DNA of 59,227 nucleotides from an uncultured delta proteobacterium (GCA_903843965.1 CAIMRY010000042.1:1-59227); one strand, 5' to 3'. Counted from the first letter of the stretch, positions 1-8,698 are shown. Notes: generated from the sequence alone by a model not told the origin. Translations and numbers: made by a program.

Positions 1-240
1 ATGGAGGCAGATGAAGCAAAGTCCTTACGAGGAAATCTTTCTGGGCTGATTGTATGCAAACCAAAGTACGACAGCAAATCTCAAAAGTTCGCGTATTCCA
101 CTTATGAAATTGATAGGGCTACATTCTCAGACCCATTCGAAGAAAAGAAAAATATCAACGTTATTAACGTTGAATTGCTTGGCCTAATTTTCTACAATGA
201 AAAAAGCAAAATAATCATACTCAGCATATATTCAGAGTAG
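1..240 (+). CDS. unknown protein, probably the 3' part of a gene cut by the window edge
   Basis: An open frame runs from the first base of the window to a TAG at 238. The first codon is ATG, but with no upstream sequence it cannot be decided whether this is the real start or an internal methionine. The 79 residues are mixed polar and hydrophobic and the C-terminus is Ile/Leu-rich; I recognise no family. Base composition is clearly AT-rich compared with the genes after 1.3 kb, which suggests foreign origin together with the next gene. A strong promoter-like sequence follows it directly, so the downstream gene is probably transcribed separately. Confidence 0.5.
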   Translation: MEADEAKSLRGNLSGLIVCKPKYDSKSQKFAYSTYEIDRATFSDPFEEKKNINVINVELLGLIFYNEKSKIIILSIYSE

Positions 241-250
241 CCCTAGACCT

Positions 251-278
251 TTGACAATTAGGAATAGCTCTTTACAAT
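251..278 (+). promoter_or_regulatory. sigma-70 type promoter for the HEPN-like gene
   Basis: A perfect TTGACA (251-256) is followed after 16 bp by TACAAT (273-278). The surrounding DNA contains a near-direct repeat (CTTTGACAATTA, then CTTTACAATTA). A purine-rich ribosome binding stretch (GGAG near 284, GAGGGG near 292) follows before the TTG start at 304. Confidence 0.6.
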
Positions 279-303
279 TAATAGGAGAAAAGAGGGGCAA
301 GCA

Positions 304-1035
304 TTGAAATTAGACCCACAATTCTACCACTTAAATACCCCTGGACATTTATTTAAAACCAAGTTTGCGCCAGAGCTACAGCGTTTAGTCGATGTGCTTG
401 AACAGCGCCTCTTGCCTGTCCTTAACAACGATGCAATCTGTGAAGAAGCCAAGGACCTTTCCGAGGCCGAGTGGGAAAGGTGCATGGCCCTCCCAGGCAC
501 TGGTGACGGTTGCCCCTCAGACTTTGTCGGTCAGGCGGAGGATGTCGGGGCATCGCATTGGGAGGCCATGAACAACGTTCGCCAGTCACTATTAAACCTC
601 TATGCCCCCGTCCTCCTTCACGCTTGGGAGCAACAGTTATCTCATTTCTGGAAAGGCTTCCTCCAGCCTTCTGGCAAGCCAATCCAGCCCCAGGATTTGA
701 ACCAAAGCTATATTAACGGATATCTGGCCGCATCAGGAATTGACTTGACCGCCTTTTCCTCATGGCAAAAAATTTATGAACTTCGACTCGTCGCCAATAC
801 GGTCAAGCACGCGGCTGGGCGTTCCTGTGATAAGCTCAAGAGGCAGCGTCCTGAGCTCTTCACCCCCCCCTGCTTCAAGGGAACAGGGCTCGAAGGCAAC
901 CCTTTTACCTGTCACGGGAACGCTCCCCTCACTGACGCTGACTTTTACCTCACCCTTGACGACCTTAAAGCCTACCTTGATGCGCTCCTGCTCTTCTGGA
1001 AAGAGCTGGAAAAGGCCCTGCCAACCGGGAATTAG
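304..1035 (+). CDS. uncharacterised protein with a HEPN-like motif
   Basis: 243 residues beginning at TTG, chosen because GAGGGG lies 6 bases upstream and no ATG is better placed. The protein is mostly helical. Near residues 160-185 it contains LRLVANTVKHAAG followed by Ser, Lys-Leu and a RPELF motif. This Arg/Asn...Lys-His pattern resembles the conserved polar centre of HEPN-type helical proteins found in toxin-antitoxin and abortive-infection systems; the resemblance is a motif-level impression, not a proven homology. It lies beside a low-GC ORF and a tRNA gene, so a defence or island role is possible. No signal peptide or membrane segment is visible. Confidence 0.6.
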   Translation: MKLDPQFYHLNTPGHLFKTKFAPELQRLVDVLEQRLLPVLNNDAICEEAKDLSEAEWERCMALPGTGDGCPSDFVGQAEDVGASHWEAMNNVRQSLLNLYAPVLLHAWEQQLSHFWKGFLQPSGKPIQPQDLNQSYINGYLAASGIDLTAFSSWQKIYELRLVANTVKHAAGRSCDKLKRQRPELFTPPCFKGTGLEGNPFTCHGNAPLTDADFYLTLDDLKAYLDALLLFWKELEKALPTGN

Positions 1036-1122
1036 ATTCCTAAACATACCCTCCCAACAGAAATTTCGTTTACCGAGATTAACGGATGTGAGCAAAGTTA
1101 GTAGCAATACGGTAGCAAAACG

Positions 1123-1160
1123 AAAAAAGCCCCTCACGAAACATTTCGTAAGGGGCTGTT
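1123..1160. terminator. bidirectional Rho-independent terminator
   Basis: A 14-bp stem with one mismatch (AGCCCCTCACGAAA at 1128-1141 and TTTCGTAAGGGGCT at 1144-1157) is flanked by six A on the left and TGTTTTCTTT on the right. It can end the tRNA-Ala transcript on the minus strand and the gene ending at 1035 on the plus strand. Confidence 0.8.
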
Positions 1161-1165
1161 TTCTT

Positions 1166-1241
1166 TGGTGGAGACGAGGGGGATTGAACCCCTGGCCTAT
1201 GCGTTGCGAACGCATCGCTCTCCCAGCTGAGCTACGTCCCC
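1166..1241 (-). tRNA. tRNA-Ala (anticodon CGC)
   Basis: On the minus strand the 76 bases fold as a full cloverleaf. The 7-bp acceptor stem is GGGGACG with CGTCTCC (one G-U pair), the D arm contains AGCTGGGAGA, the anticodon stem ATGCG/CGCAT closes loop TTCGCAA with anticodon CGC, and the T arm is AGGGG-TTCAATC-CCCCT. The 3' CCA is encoded. The 3' end faces the low-GC patch at 1-1120, the usual geometry for an island integrated at a tRNA gene. Confidence 0.95.
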
Positions 1242-1272
1242 GATTCTGGCCCGTTGCCGAGCGCGGAACAGT

Positions 1273-1301
1273 CGTTTAGCGCGTTTGCGTCCGGTCGACA
1301 A
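1273..1301 (-). promoter_or_regulatory. possible promoter of tRNA-Ala
   Basis: On the minus strand TTGTCG (1296-1301) is followed after 17 bp by TAAACG (1273-1278), placing transcription start about 25 bases before the tRNA. The hexamers are only partial matches. Confidence 0.35.
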
Positions 1302-1330
1302 GACTTTTCTGCGCAGGGCGAAGGGTTGAA

Positions 1331-1996
1331 TCACCGTTTTGGCAGCCGGATCACCATGTGCGGCGCAGGACCAGGCACCCCCTCGATGCGCCAGCGGTAC
1401 GCCCCGCCCGGCCCCGTGGGCGTCCTGTCGGCGTTGTGCTCCAGCACCTCGATGCCCTCGGCCAGCGTGATCACCACGTTGCCCATGACCTTGAGCCCCA
1501 GGGCCTGCGCATCGCGGCCGACCACCGCATCCTTGAGGCGGATGCTCAAGGCCCCGCCAGGCGCCTGCGCATAGCTCAGCGGAACATCGCGCTCCTGGAA
1601 GATGATCTCGCCGCCGCTGATGCTGCCCTTGCCCGAGGCCATGAAGCGCACGCGCCCGCCGCCGATGGACATGATGTCCTGCACGCGCTTGTCCTTGCGC
1701 GCCAGCTCCAGATCCCTGGCCAGGTTCGCATCGGCCTCGTTCACCATCTTCTTGATGTCCTCGGGCTTGGTCTTGCCGGTTTTGGCCTCGTAGTCGGCCC
1801 GGCGCAGGGCGAAGACCGTCTCCGAGTGCACGGCCGTGCCCTCAAGGAAGTACTTGTAGCCGCCATCGGGCTCGATGCGCACGCGCGCGCTGAAATGATC
1901 CAAAGTCCAGCAGCCCTGCGCCAGCAAGGGCAGGAGCAGGACCAGGGCCAGCAGGGGCAGGCGGCGCGGCAGGCTGCGGGTTTTCACAGGGCGCAT
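1331..1996 (-). CDS. outer-membrane-type lipoprotein of unknown function
   Basis: 221 residues. The N-terminus has basic residues, a Leu-rich hydrophobic core and a lipobox LAQGC, so it should be exported, lipid-modified at the Cys (about residue 29) and anchored in the envelope. The mature part contains predicted beta-rich segments and a charged helical stretch (about residues 65-105); I recognise no catalytic motif. The start is supported by AGGAAGG four bases upstream. Its end lies about 90 bases from the tRNA gene. It is divergent from the small protein at 2102. Confidence 0.8.
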   Translation of the reverse strand: MRPVKTRSLPRRLPLLALVLLLPLLAQGCWTLDHFSARVRIEPDGGYKYFLEGTAVHSETVFALRRADYEAKTGKTKPEDIKKMVNEADANLARDLELARKDKRVQDIMSIGGGRVRFMASGKGSISGGEIIFQERDVPLSYAQAPGGALSIRLKDAVVGRDAQALGLKVMGNVVITLAEGIEVLEHNADRTPTGPGGAYRWRIEGVPGPAPHMVIRLPKR

Positions 1997-2101
1997 CCGC
2001 CTTCCTACCCCGCGACCACGCCGCCTGGCAAGGGCGCGTCACTTGACAGGGCAGGCCCGAGCCCCTACCTTCCGCCTCACCAAAACCAAGGAGTCATACC
2101 T

Positions 2102-2416
2102 ATGCCCTACGATATCCGGCTCGTGAAGCTCATCAACGGCGAGTCCGTCATCGGCAAGTGGAGCGCCGACGGCAAGACCATCTCCGACCCTGCCGTGCTC
2201 CAGACCGTGCCCAGCCAGCAGGGCGTGCAGATGATGCTTTTGCCCTTCGGCTACCCCTTTGAGCAGGACATCACCGGCGAGATCTCCACGGCCCACGTGC
2301 TCTACGAGTACAAGAAGGCCCCGGAGGAGCTGAAGACCAAGTACCTGGAGGCCGCCAGCAACCTGACCCTAAGCGCCCCCGGCGGCGGCAACATCTCCCA
2401 GCTGCTCAAGAAATAG
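2102..2416 (+). CDS. small conserved protein with an Sm-like N-terminal motif
   Basis: 104 residues from ATG, preceded by AAGGAG at a good distance. The beginning, with IRLVKLINGESVIGKW, resembles the first strands of Sm/LSm-like folds (a hydrophobic strand, then NGE, then G-K/T-W), and similar short proteins occur in Desulfovibrio relatives. RNA binding is only a suggestion. It is cytoplasmic, with no signal or membrane segment, and lies 115 bp before the radical SAM gene on the same strand, so the two could share a transcript. Confidence 0.75.
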   Translation: MPYDIRLVKLINGESVIGKWSADGKTISDPAVLQTVPSQQGVQMMLLPFGYPFEQDITGEISTAHVLYEYKKAPEELKTKYLEAASNLTLSAPGGGNISQLLKK

Positions 2417-2531
2417 CGGGCGCCCTCCGCCCGCAGCTCTTCTCATCGACGACCGGGGCGGTGGGCCAGTTGGTCCTGCCGCCCCGTTTCCCGTTTTCCC
2501 GCACCACCATCCACCTTTCAAGGAGCCCCGC

Positions 2532-5243
2532 GTGAAGGAACTCTTGCCTCTGCTGCCCCGCCCCAGCCGCTACCTCGGCAACGAGTGGGGAACCGTGCGC
2601 AAGGACCCGGCCACCCTGCGCGTGCGCGTGGCCCTGGCCTTCCCGGACCTCTACGAGGTCGGCATGAGCTACCTGGGACAGAAGATCCTGACCCAGGCCG
2701 TGAACGAGCGCGCGGGCATGCAGGCCGAGCGCGTGTACGCCCCCTGCATGGACACCGCCGCCATCCTGCGCGAGCACAATGCGCCGCTGTGCACCATGGA
2801 GACCGACACCCCGCTGGCCCGGATGGACGCCGTGGCCTTCAGCCTGACCCACGAGTTGTGCTACACCAACATCCTGTACATGCTCGACCTGGCGCAGATT
2901 CCGCTGCACGCCTCGGAAAGACTTGACGCCAAGGAAGATGGCGGCGCATGGCCGCTCATCATGGCTGGCGGCGGGGCCTGCTTCGATCCCGAGCCCATCG
3001 CCGCGTTCATGGACCTCATGGTCCTGGGCGACGGCGAGGTGGTGCTGCCGGAAATTTTGGACCGCGTGGCCCAGGCCCGCGAGGCGGGAACGCCCAAAGC
3101 CGAGCTGCTGCGCCAGCTTACCGCCCTGCCCGGCGTGTATGTGCCGAGCCTGTTCGCGTGGTCCAGGCCAGGCACGCCCATGCGCCCGCTGCTGCCGGGG
3201 TATGAGCGCGTGGAAAAGGCCCTGGTGCCCGACATCGCGCTCGCGCCCTTCCCCACCTCCCCGGCTGTGCCCTTTGGCCAGGCCATCCACGACCGCTACA
3301 CCTTGGAGCTGGCGCGCGGCTGCACGCGCGGCTGCCGCTTCTGCCACGCGGGCATGGTCTACCGCCCGGTGCGCGAGAAGAGCCCGGAACAGCTGGACGC
3401 CCAGTTGATCGAGGCCATCAGCGCCACGGGGTTCGAGGAAGTGTCCATGCTCTCGCTGTCCACGGGCGACTACTCGGCCCTGGAGTCGCTGTTCGAGACC
3501 ACCTTTTCCCGCTGCGCGGCGGAGCAGGTCACCATCTCCCTGCCATCCCTGCGCGTGGGCTCCCTGTCCGAGCGCATCATGGGCCGCATGGCCAGCATCC
3601 GCCGCACCGGGGTCACCCTCGCGCCAGAGGCGGGCAGCCAGCGCCTGCGCGACGTCATCAACAAGGGCGTGACCGAAGAAGCGCTCATCGAGCACGTGCG
3701 CATCCTCTTTGAGCACGGCTGGCAGCAGGTGAAGCTCTATTTCATGATCGGCCTGCCCACCGAGACCGACGCGGACCTGGACGCCATTGCCGAGCTTTGC
3801 GTCAAGGTGCGCGACGCCGCCGGACGCCATGTCAAGCGCCTGCAGGTCACGGCCGCGGTGTCGCCTTTTGTGCCCAAGACGCACACGCCCTTCCAGTGGG
3901 AGGGCCAGATCGGCATGGACGAGATACGCCGCCGCATCTACCGCATCAAGGACGCGCTCAAGGGCGTCAAGCGCATCACCCTGAAGTACCACCAGCCCGA
4001 GATGAGCCACCTCGAAGGCGTGTTTGCGCGCGGGGACCGCCGCCTCGGCCCGGTCATCGAGAGCGCCTTTCGCAAGGGCGCGCTGTTCTCCAGCTGGCGC
4101 GACCATCTGCGGCTGGAGCCGTACCTGGAGGCGCTGACCGAGCACGGGCTCACTGCGGAGGAGTTCCAGGCCCCGCGCGACGTGAACGCGCCCCTGCCCT
4201 GGGACCACCTGGACTGCGGCGTGTCCAAGGCCTTTCTGCTGACCGAGCGCAGCCGCGCCCTGGACGCCAAACTCACCGAGGACTGCCGCTACGGGGCCTG
4301 CCGCAACTGCGGGGTGTGCGGGCACGAGGGCCGCGTGTCGCGCCTGTCAAAACAAGCCAAGAAGCAGGCCGGTGGGCTGGCGGAAGCTGGCGGGGACGAC
4401 ATCCGCCCGCGCCTGGTCTTTGCCCAGCGCGACCAGGAAGAGGCCGCGCCCGCCCAGCCGGACAACCGGAACAACACGCCGGAAGAGATCCAGGCGGCAG
4501 AGGTCAAGGCCGTTGAAGCCGCCGCCGAAACCGCAGCAGCCACCGTTGCAGACAATGCGGCCAGGGCCGCAGCCGGTGCGGCCACCAAGCTGCACCTGTC
4601 CGAGCGCCAGGCCCAGTACCGCATCTGGTACGAGAAGCTGAACGAGGCCGCGTATCTGAGCCAACTGGAATTGCAGAGCATTCTGGAGCGCGCCCTGCGG
4701 CGCACCCGCTTCCCGCTGTCCTTCAGCGCCGGGTTCCACCCCATGCCGCGCATCTCCTTTGGCCGCGCGCTGCCGGTTGGCGTGGAGAGCATGGCCGAGT
4801 GGTTCACCCTGACCCTGCGCGAGAACCTGTCCCCGGAGTTCGTGCTCGACACCCTGGCCGCGCAGATGCCCAATGGCCTGACGCCCATCCGCATCGAGCC
4901 CATGGGCCTGCTGGAGCGCACGAAGCAGGCCGTGCGCGAGAAGTTTCTGGTGCGCTACAGCGGCGGGGCCGAGGACAACGCCCGCTGGCTGGGCCACTGG
5001 GCCGAGCTGCTGACGAAGGAGAGCCACGTGGTGGAGCGCAAAAGCAAGAACGGGCCCAAGCCCACGGACGTGCGCGCCCTGTTGGCCGAGGTGAGCCCGG
5101 AAGGCCAAAACGCCGTGCGCCTAACCTTTGACTGGTCGCGCGAGTACATGAGCCCGGTGAACCTGGTGCACGCGGTGAACGCGCCCATCTCGCCCCTGGC
5201 CGCGCACCTGGTCAAGGTCGGGCAGGAGTTTCCGGCGGGCTGA
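2532..5243 (+). CDS. TIGR03960-family B12-binding radical SAM protein fused to DUF2344
   Basis: 903 residues from GTG, with AAGGAG ideally spaced. The first about 230 residues resemble the cobalamin-binding-like domain of this family. The radical SAM core carries the 4Fe-4S motif C264-x3-C268-x2-C271 (CTRGCRFC). A Cys group near residue 584 (CRYGACRNCGVCG) may bind a second cluster. An Ala/Glu-rich linker (about 640-685) leads to a C-terminal DUF2344/TIGR03936 domain beginning near residue 686, which in other bacteria can be a separate protein. The family often lies near ribosome or RNase E/G genes, which suggests RNA or protein modification, but I know of no established reaction. Fusion of the two parts is normal for many members. 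Confidence 0.9.
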   Translation: MKELLPLLPRPSRYLGNEWGTVRKDPATLRVRVALAFPDLYEVGMSYLGQKILTQAVNERAGMQAERVYAPCMDTAAILREHNAPLCTMETDTPLARMDAVAFSLTHELCYTNILYMLDLAQIPLHASERLDAKEDGGAWPLIMAGGGACFDPEPIAAFMDLMVLGDGEVVLPEILDRVAQAREAGTPKAELLRQLTALPGVYVPSLFAWSRPGTPMRPLLPGYERVEKALVPDIALAPFPTSPAVPFGQAIHDRYTLELARGCTRGCRFCHAGMVYRPVREKSPEQLDAQLIEAISATGFEEVSMLSLSTGDYSALESLFETTFSRCAAEQVTISLPSLRVGSLSERIMGRMASIRRTGVTLAPEAGSQRLRDVINKGVTEEALIEHVRILFEHGWQQVKLYFMIGLPTETDADLDAIAELCVKVRDAAGRHVKRLQVTAAVSPFVPKTHTPFQWEGQIGMDEIRRRIYRIKDALKGVKRITLKYHQPEMSHLEGVFARGDRRLGPVIESAFRKGALFSSWRDHLRLEPYLEALTEHGLTAEEFQAPRDVNAPLPWDHLDCGVSKAFLLTERSRALDAKLTEDCRYGACRNCGVCGHEGRVSRLSKQAKKQAGGLAEAGGDDIRPRLVFAQRDQEEAAPAQPDNRNNTPEEIQAAEVKAVEAAAETAAATVADNAARAAAGAATKLHLSERQAQYRIWYEKLNEAAYLSQLELQSILERALRRTRFPLSFSAGFHPMPRISFGRALPVGVESMAEWFTLTLRENLSPEFVLDTLAAQMPNGLTPIRIEPMGLLERTKQAVREKFLVRYSGGAEDNARWLGHWAELLTKESHVVERKSKNGPKPTDVRALLAEVSPEGQNAVRLTFDWSREYMSPVNLVHAVNAPISPLAAHLVKVGQEFPAG

Positions 5244-5265
5244 GTCCTCTTCTCCTCAAGGATGA

Positions 5266-6357
5266 TCAGGGCACCGGAACGGTCGTGTATGGCCGTGTCG
5301 GATCGGGCTTCAGCGTGCCCTTGCCCGGAAAAATCGCGTCGTACTGCAGGTTGTCCCCCGGCTCGCTGAAATACCCGTCCGCCACGGCCTCGGGCCTGCC
5401 CAGCCGCAGCAGCTCGCCCACGGTCACCAGCTCATAGCCGCGCCTCTGCAGGCCGCTGAGCACCCGCGTGAGCACCTCGAAGGTCTTCTCCGGCACGGCG
5501 TTGGCGTGCATCAGTACGATGGACCCCGGCCGGATGAGCGCCAAGTCGGTGCGCGCAATGCTCGCCGGGGAATGCACCTCCTCGTCGCGCTCCCCCTCCA
5601 CATCCCACTGGATGGCCGGATACCCGGACTGCGCCAGCTCCTCAAGCGCCAGCGCCGAGCTGCGGCCATAGGGCAGGCGCATGAAGGGCAGCGCACGCGG
5701 CACCTGGGCCATCTGCGCGCCCAGGCCGCGCTGTTCGGCCCGGCGGGCCAGCTCCTGGCGCAAGAGCGCGTACTGGACCTGGGTCGGCTGCATCTGGGCG
5801 CGTATCTCGGCTGCGTCCATGAGCGCCAGGTTGCCGTGGGTCCAGGTGTGGCTGCCCAGCTCGAAGCGCAGGTCGGCCATGAGCTGCATGGCCTTTTCCG
5901 GGTGCGAGCGCATCCACTTGCCGCCCGCGAAGAACGTGGCCTTGACCCCGCGCGCGCGCAGCAGGTTGATGATCCGGTTGTCGTACCCGGCCACGTTGTT
6001 GGCGCGCTCGCAGAGGTCGAAGGTCAGGGCCGCCACCTTGCGGCCACCCCGGACATGAATCCGGCGGATGACCCCGCGCAATTCGGGCGGCACCGGCGGC
6101 AGGGTGAGCGAGGCGAGCAGGTCCGGCGACAGGTCTGCCGGAAAATCTGGCGGCAGGGAGAGGTCAGGGGCAGTCACCGGCCCGATGACGCGGTCGGCCT
6201 CGGTACCGACAAGCTCGGCGGGCGTCCAGAGGCCGTGGAGCAGCGCGGCGGAGCCGAAGCCCGGGCCGGGTTCCGCAGCGCTGCCAAGGCCTGCGGGCAG
6301 CGCCACGCACAGCAAAAGGAGCAGGAGAAGCTTCCGGGCAAGGGCGGGCGTCTTCAT
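5266..6357 (-). CDS. exported polysaccharide deacetylase (NodB-type, TFDLCE variant)
   Basis: 363 residues from the ATG at 6357, chosen because a signal peptide follows at once (MKTPALARK, then seven Leu, ending near ALPAGLGSAAE) and AGGAG lies 9 bases upstream; longer in-frame starts add an unlikely N-terminus. The NodB domain covers about residues 125-340. Motif 1 is TFDLCE rather than the usual TFDDG, motif 2 is HTWTH (metal-binding His pair), motif 3 is RLPYG, and IVLMHAN is the final His motif. The TFDLCE form is known in a subgroup of exported deacetylases. It probably removes acetyl groups from a cell-wall or capsular polysaccharide in the periplasm; the substrate is unknown. Confidence 0.85.
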   Translation of the reverse strand: MKTPALARKLLLLLLLCVALPAGLGSAAEPGPGFGSAALLHGLWTPAELVGTEADRVIGPVTAPDLSLPPDFPADLSPDLLASLTLPPVPPELRGVIRRIHVRGGRKVAALTFDLCERANNVAGYDNRIINLLRARGVKATFFAGGKWMRSHPEKAMQLMADLRFELGSHTWTHGNLALMDAAEIRAQMQPTQVQYALLRQELARRAEQRGLGAQMAQVPRALPFMRLPYGRSSALALEELAQSGYPAIQWDVEGERDEEVHSPASIARTDLALIRPGSIVLMHANAVPEKTFEVLTRVLSGLQRRGYELVTVGELLRLGRPEAVADGYFSEPGDNLQYDAIFPGKGTLKPDPTRPYTTVPVP

Positions 6358-6539
6358 GTGCCAAGGCTCCTGCATGATTCGGGACCGGGTGGAGGTGGCC
6401 GCAGCCTCAGCGCCGACCTCGAATGCGTTCGATTCGTCCACGCGCACACACGTAGAGTAGACGGGAGCGCCAGAACAGGCCCGGCTCGCAAGGCGGTCCG
6501 CCGCCCTTTCGCGGCGCGGCGCGCTCAAACGGGGGGGGC

Positions 6540-7247
6540 TCAGGCTGTGCGGGGTTCGGTGCAGATGTTTTCGCTCAGGGGGTCCACACGCTCCGGGGGC
6601 GTAATGTAGCGGGTCATGAGTTCGTCCAGCTGGCCGGGGCGGATGTCCACAAAAAGCAGGCCCAGGCCCGGCAGGATGTCCGGGCTGCCCCAGGGCTTGC
6701 GCCAGCGGATGTGCGCCAGAATGGGCGCGGGATCGCTCAGCTCCAGGATGCGCAGGCGCACCAGCTCCTGCCCGGCAAAGTCATCCAGGCCGTAAGCAAA
6801 GCCGCCGTTGACGGAGATGTCCAGCAGGTTGGTCTTGAGGGCGTGTTCAAAGTCCAGGTCGTCCTCCGAGGCGATGAGCACGTTCAGGCGCACGGGCACC
6901 CGCGTGTGGCAGCGCACCCGGCGCGGGCTGAAGGCCTTGACGTTGGAGGCGAAGCAGGCCAGGTCGTCCAGGTAGGACAGGACGCAGTCCTCGCCCTTGC
7001 GCATGGTCCGCAAAAGCGGGAAGGAGCCGATGACCTTGAGCAGGTGGTCGCGCTCCAGGCGTTTGGTGCGCATGACCCGGTCGATCTCAAGCACGAAGCC
7101 GCAGGCCGCAACGTCCTGCAATTTGTCCAGCAGGCCGGACACCTTGGGCGTGAAGTGCGGTGCCAGACCCAGGCGACCGAGATCCCGGCTGTAGTCGTCG
7201 GGGCGCTCGGTCAGCACCAGGACTATCCGGTTGTTCTCCCCGCTCAT
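6540..7247 (-). CDS. PilZ-domain protein, probable c-di-GMP receptor
   Basis: 235 residues from the ATG at 7247, preceded by GGGAGGGG. The N-terminal about 125 residues form an uncharacterised domain. The PilZ domain follows, with its arginine region (RRVRCHTR) and the NLLDISVNGG element that corresponds to D/N-x-S-x-x-G; both are the c-di-GMP contact motifs. There is no membrane segment. The next upstream gene on the same strand (84 bp away) is an HD-GYP protein, so the two may be part of one c-di-GMP circuit. Confidence 0.85.
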   Translation of the reverse strand: MSGENNRIVLVLTERPDDYSRDLGRLGLAPHFTPKVSGLLDKLQDVAACGFVLEIDRVMRTKRLERDHLLKVIGSFPLLRTMRKGEDCVLSYLDDLACFASNVKAFSPRRVRCHTRVPVRLNVLIASEDDLDFEHALKTNLLDISVNGGFAYGLDDFAGQELVRLRILELSDPAPILAHIRWRKPWGSPDILPGLGLLFVDIRPGQLDELMTRYITPPERVDPLSENICTEPRTA

Positions 7248-7331
7248 GGACCCCTCCCAAACACCACAGACATCAAGAGGACGTATAACACGTATCCTTG
7301 CCGATTGGAACAAAAAACTGCCAAGACTGCA

Positions 7332-8375
7332 TTATTTTGGCGGATTTTCCGTTGTTTGCTTGTGCTTGCCGGTCATAACCAGCAGGGCCTGGAGGTGGCG
7401 CGAGAGCTCCGCGTCGTAGCCGGGGTCCTGGACCAGGGCGGCAGCGGCCTTCATGGGCTCCATGGCCTCGGCGTAGACCCGCTTGACGGTCATGGCGCAA
7501 TAGGAATCGGCCAGGGCGCAGACCCTGCCCACCTCGCCCACGGCGCCGCCCATTTTCCGCTGCGGGTAGCCCGTGCCGGTGATGCGCTCATGGTGGTCGG
7601 TCACGCATTCCTCGACCTCCAGGAACTTCAGGTCGAGCTTGGCCAGCATCTCGTACCCGATCTGGGTGTGGCGCTGGAGCTTGCCGCGCTCGTCCTGGGT
7701 GAGCCCCTTGTCCTTCACGCGGATGAAGTTCGGGACCTTGCTCATGCCCAGGTCGTGCAGGAAAAGGCCCACGGCCAGGTGGTCGAAGAACTTGCGTTTG
7801 ATGTCTCCGGCTTCGTACTGCTGGGCCTTGAACTTGGTGTGGATGGCCAGGCCCATGATGCCCGAGTTGAAGGAGTGGTTCTCCAGGCTGTGCACCGTGT
7901 GCAGACGCCGGGTCAGGGCGCGGATGCGGTGGATGTCCTTGAACAGGTACTCGGTCAGGACCATGATGTCGGTCCAGAGCCGGACGAGCACCAACGGCAC
8001 GGGCTGGTCGAAGAACTCGGCCAGGCGCCGGGTCAGGGCCTGGGTGAAGATGTCGGCGACCTCGGTCTCGTGCAGGTTTTTGTCCACCAGCACCAGGTCC
8101 AGCTGGTAGCTGATGTGCTTGACGTAGATCGGATGGTCGGCGCGGGAGACGAAGATCAGCCCCTCCTCCACCAGCTGGGCCAGGCTCTCCACCTGCTCGT
8201 TGGTCAGCCGCTCCCCGCCGCGGCAAAAGGACACGATCCGCGCCACGTCCTCCATGAAGCGGAACAGATCCAGCGGCGGCCGGTACTTGCTGAAGCTTTC
8301 CAGGATGTCCATATTGATCTGGTAATATTCTTCGTCCAGGGCATCCGGAATGTCGACTTTCTTTTTTTCTGTCAT
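7332..8375 (-). CDS. HD-GYP domain protein, putative c-di-GMP phosphodiesterase
   Basis: 347 residues from the ATG at 8375 (MTEKKKVD). The N-terminal half is helical and of unknown role. The C-terminal half contains HDLGMSKVP, which gives the HD metal pair, and the GYP signature HHERITGTGYP, both intact, so hydrolysis of c-di-GMP is plausible. No receiver, membrane or signal sequence is seen, so the input is unclear. It lies upstream of and in line with the PilZ gene and is divergent from mraZ. Confidence 0.85.
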   Translation of the reverse strand: MTEKKKVDIPDALDEEYYQINMDILESFSKYRPPLDLFRFMEDVARIVSFCRGGERLTNEQVESLAQLVEEGLIFVSRADHPIYVKHISYQLDLVLVDKNLHETEVADIFTQALTRRLAEFFDQPVPLVLVRLWTDIMVLTEYLFKDIHRIRALTRRLHTVHSLENHSFNSGIMGLAIHTKFKAQQYEAGDIKRKFFDHLAVGLFLHDLGMSKVPNFIRVKDKGLTQDERGKLQRHTQIGYEMLAKLDLKFLEVEECVTDHHERITGTGYPQRKMGGAVGEVGRVCALADSYCAMTVKRVYAEAMEPMKAAAALVQDPGYDAELSRHLQALLVMTGKHKQTTENPPK

Positions 8376-8619
8376 GCCTGCTTTTTGCCCACCTTGAGGC
8401 CCGTGCGGGCGCGCACCGCCCTTTGTCCAGGCCGACTCGCCATGCCCGCCCAGGCCAAGCCGAGCGCCTTGTTTTTTCGTGCCGGGCCCAAGCGCCCAGC
8501 CCCCTAGACCCGCAGTGTAACCACCACGCATCGCTCACTGTTCCAAGTGAACCGATGAACGCCAGTAAATCTGGGTTGATGAGTACCCTCATTTGCAGCA
8601 GATGAAAATCTTTTTTGTG

Positions 8620-8648
8620 TTGACTTTCCCCTGGAATTCATCAAAAAG
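8620..8648 (+). promoter_or_regulatory. candidate promoter of the dcw operon
   Basis: TTGACT at 8620-8625 is a good -35 element. The -10 region is an A-rich stretch (TCAAAA/AAAAAG, about 8641-8648), a poor match. The region 8376-8698 contains no gene besides this promoter and the MraZ boxes. Confidence 0.45.
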
Positions 8649-8683
8649 TGGGCCCAGGTGGAAATACGTGGGAATTAGTGGTA
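8649..8683 (+). promoter_or_regulatory. MraZ operator: four TGG boxes spaced 10 bp
   Basis: TGGGC (8649), TGGAA (8659), TGGGA (8669) and TGGTA (8679) begin exactly 10 bp apart, directly before the mraZ ribosome binding site. MraZ proteins bind tandem TGGGN boxes separated by 5 bp upstream of mraZ and repress the cluster, so this is the expected autoregulatory site. A further weaker AGGGG occurs at 8689. Confidence 0.85.
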
Positions 8684-8698
8684 GGGATAGGGGGAAAA

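Noticed and set aside
2406-4325. 639-codon open frame on the minus strand opposite the radical SAM gene
   Set aside because: It is antisense to a gene with clear motifs, its protein is rich in His, Gln, Gly and Arg as expected for reversed high-GC codons, and it has no family signal. The same applies to many other long antisense frames such as 10489-12447, 12126-13979 and 17537-19381.
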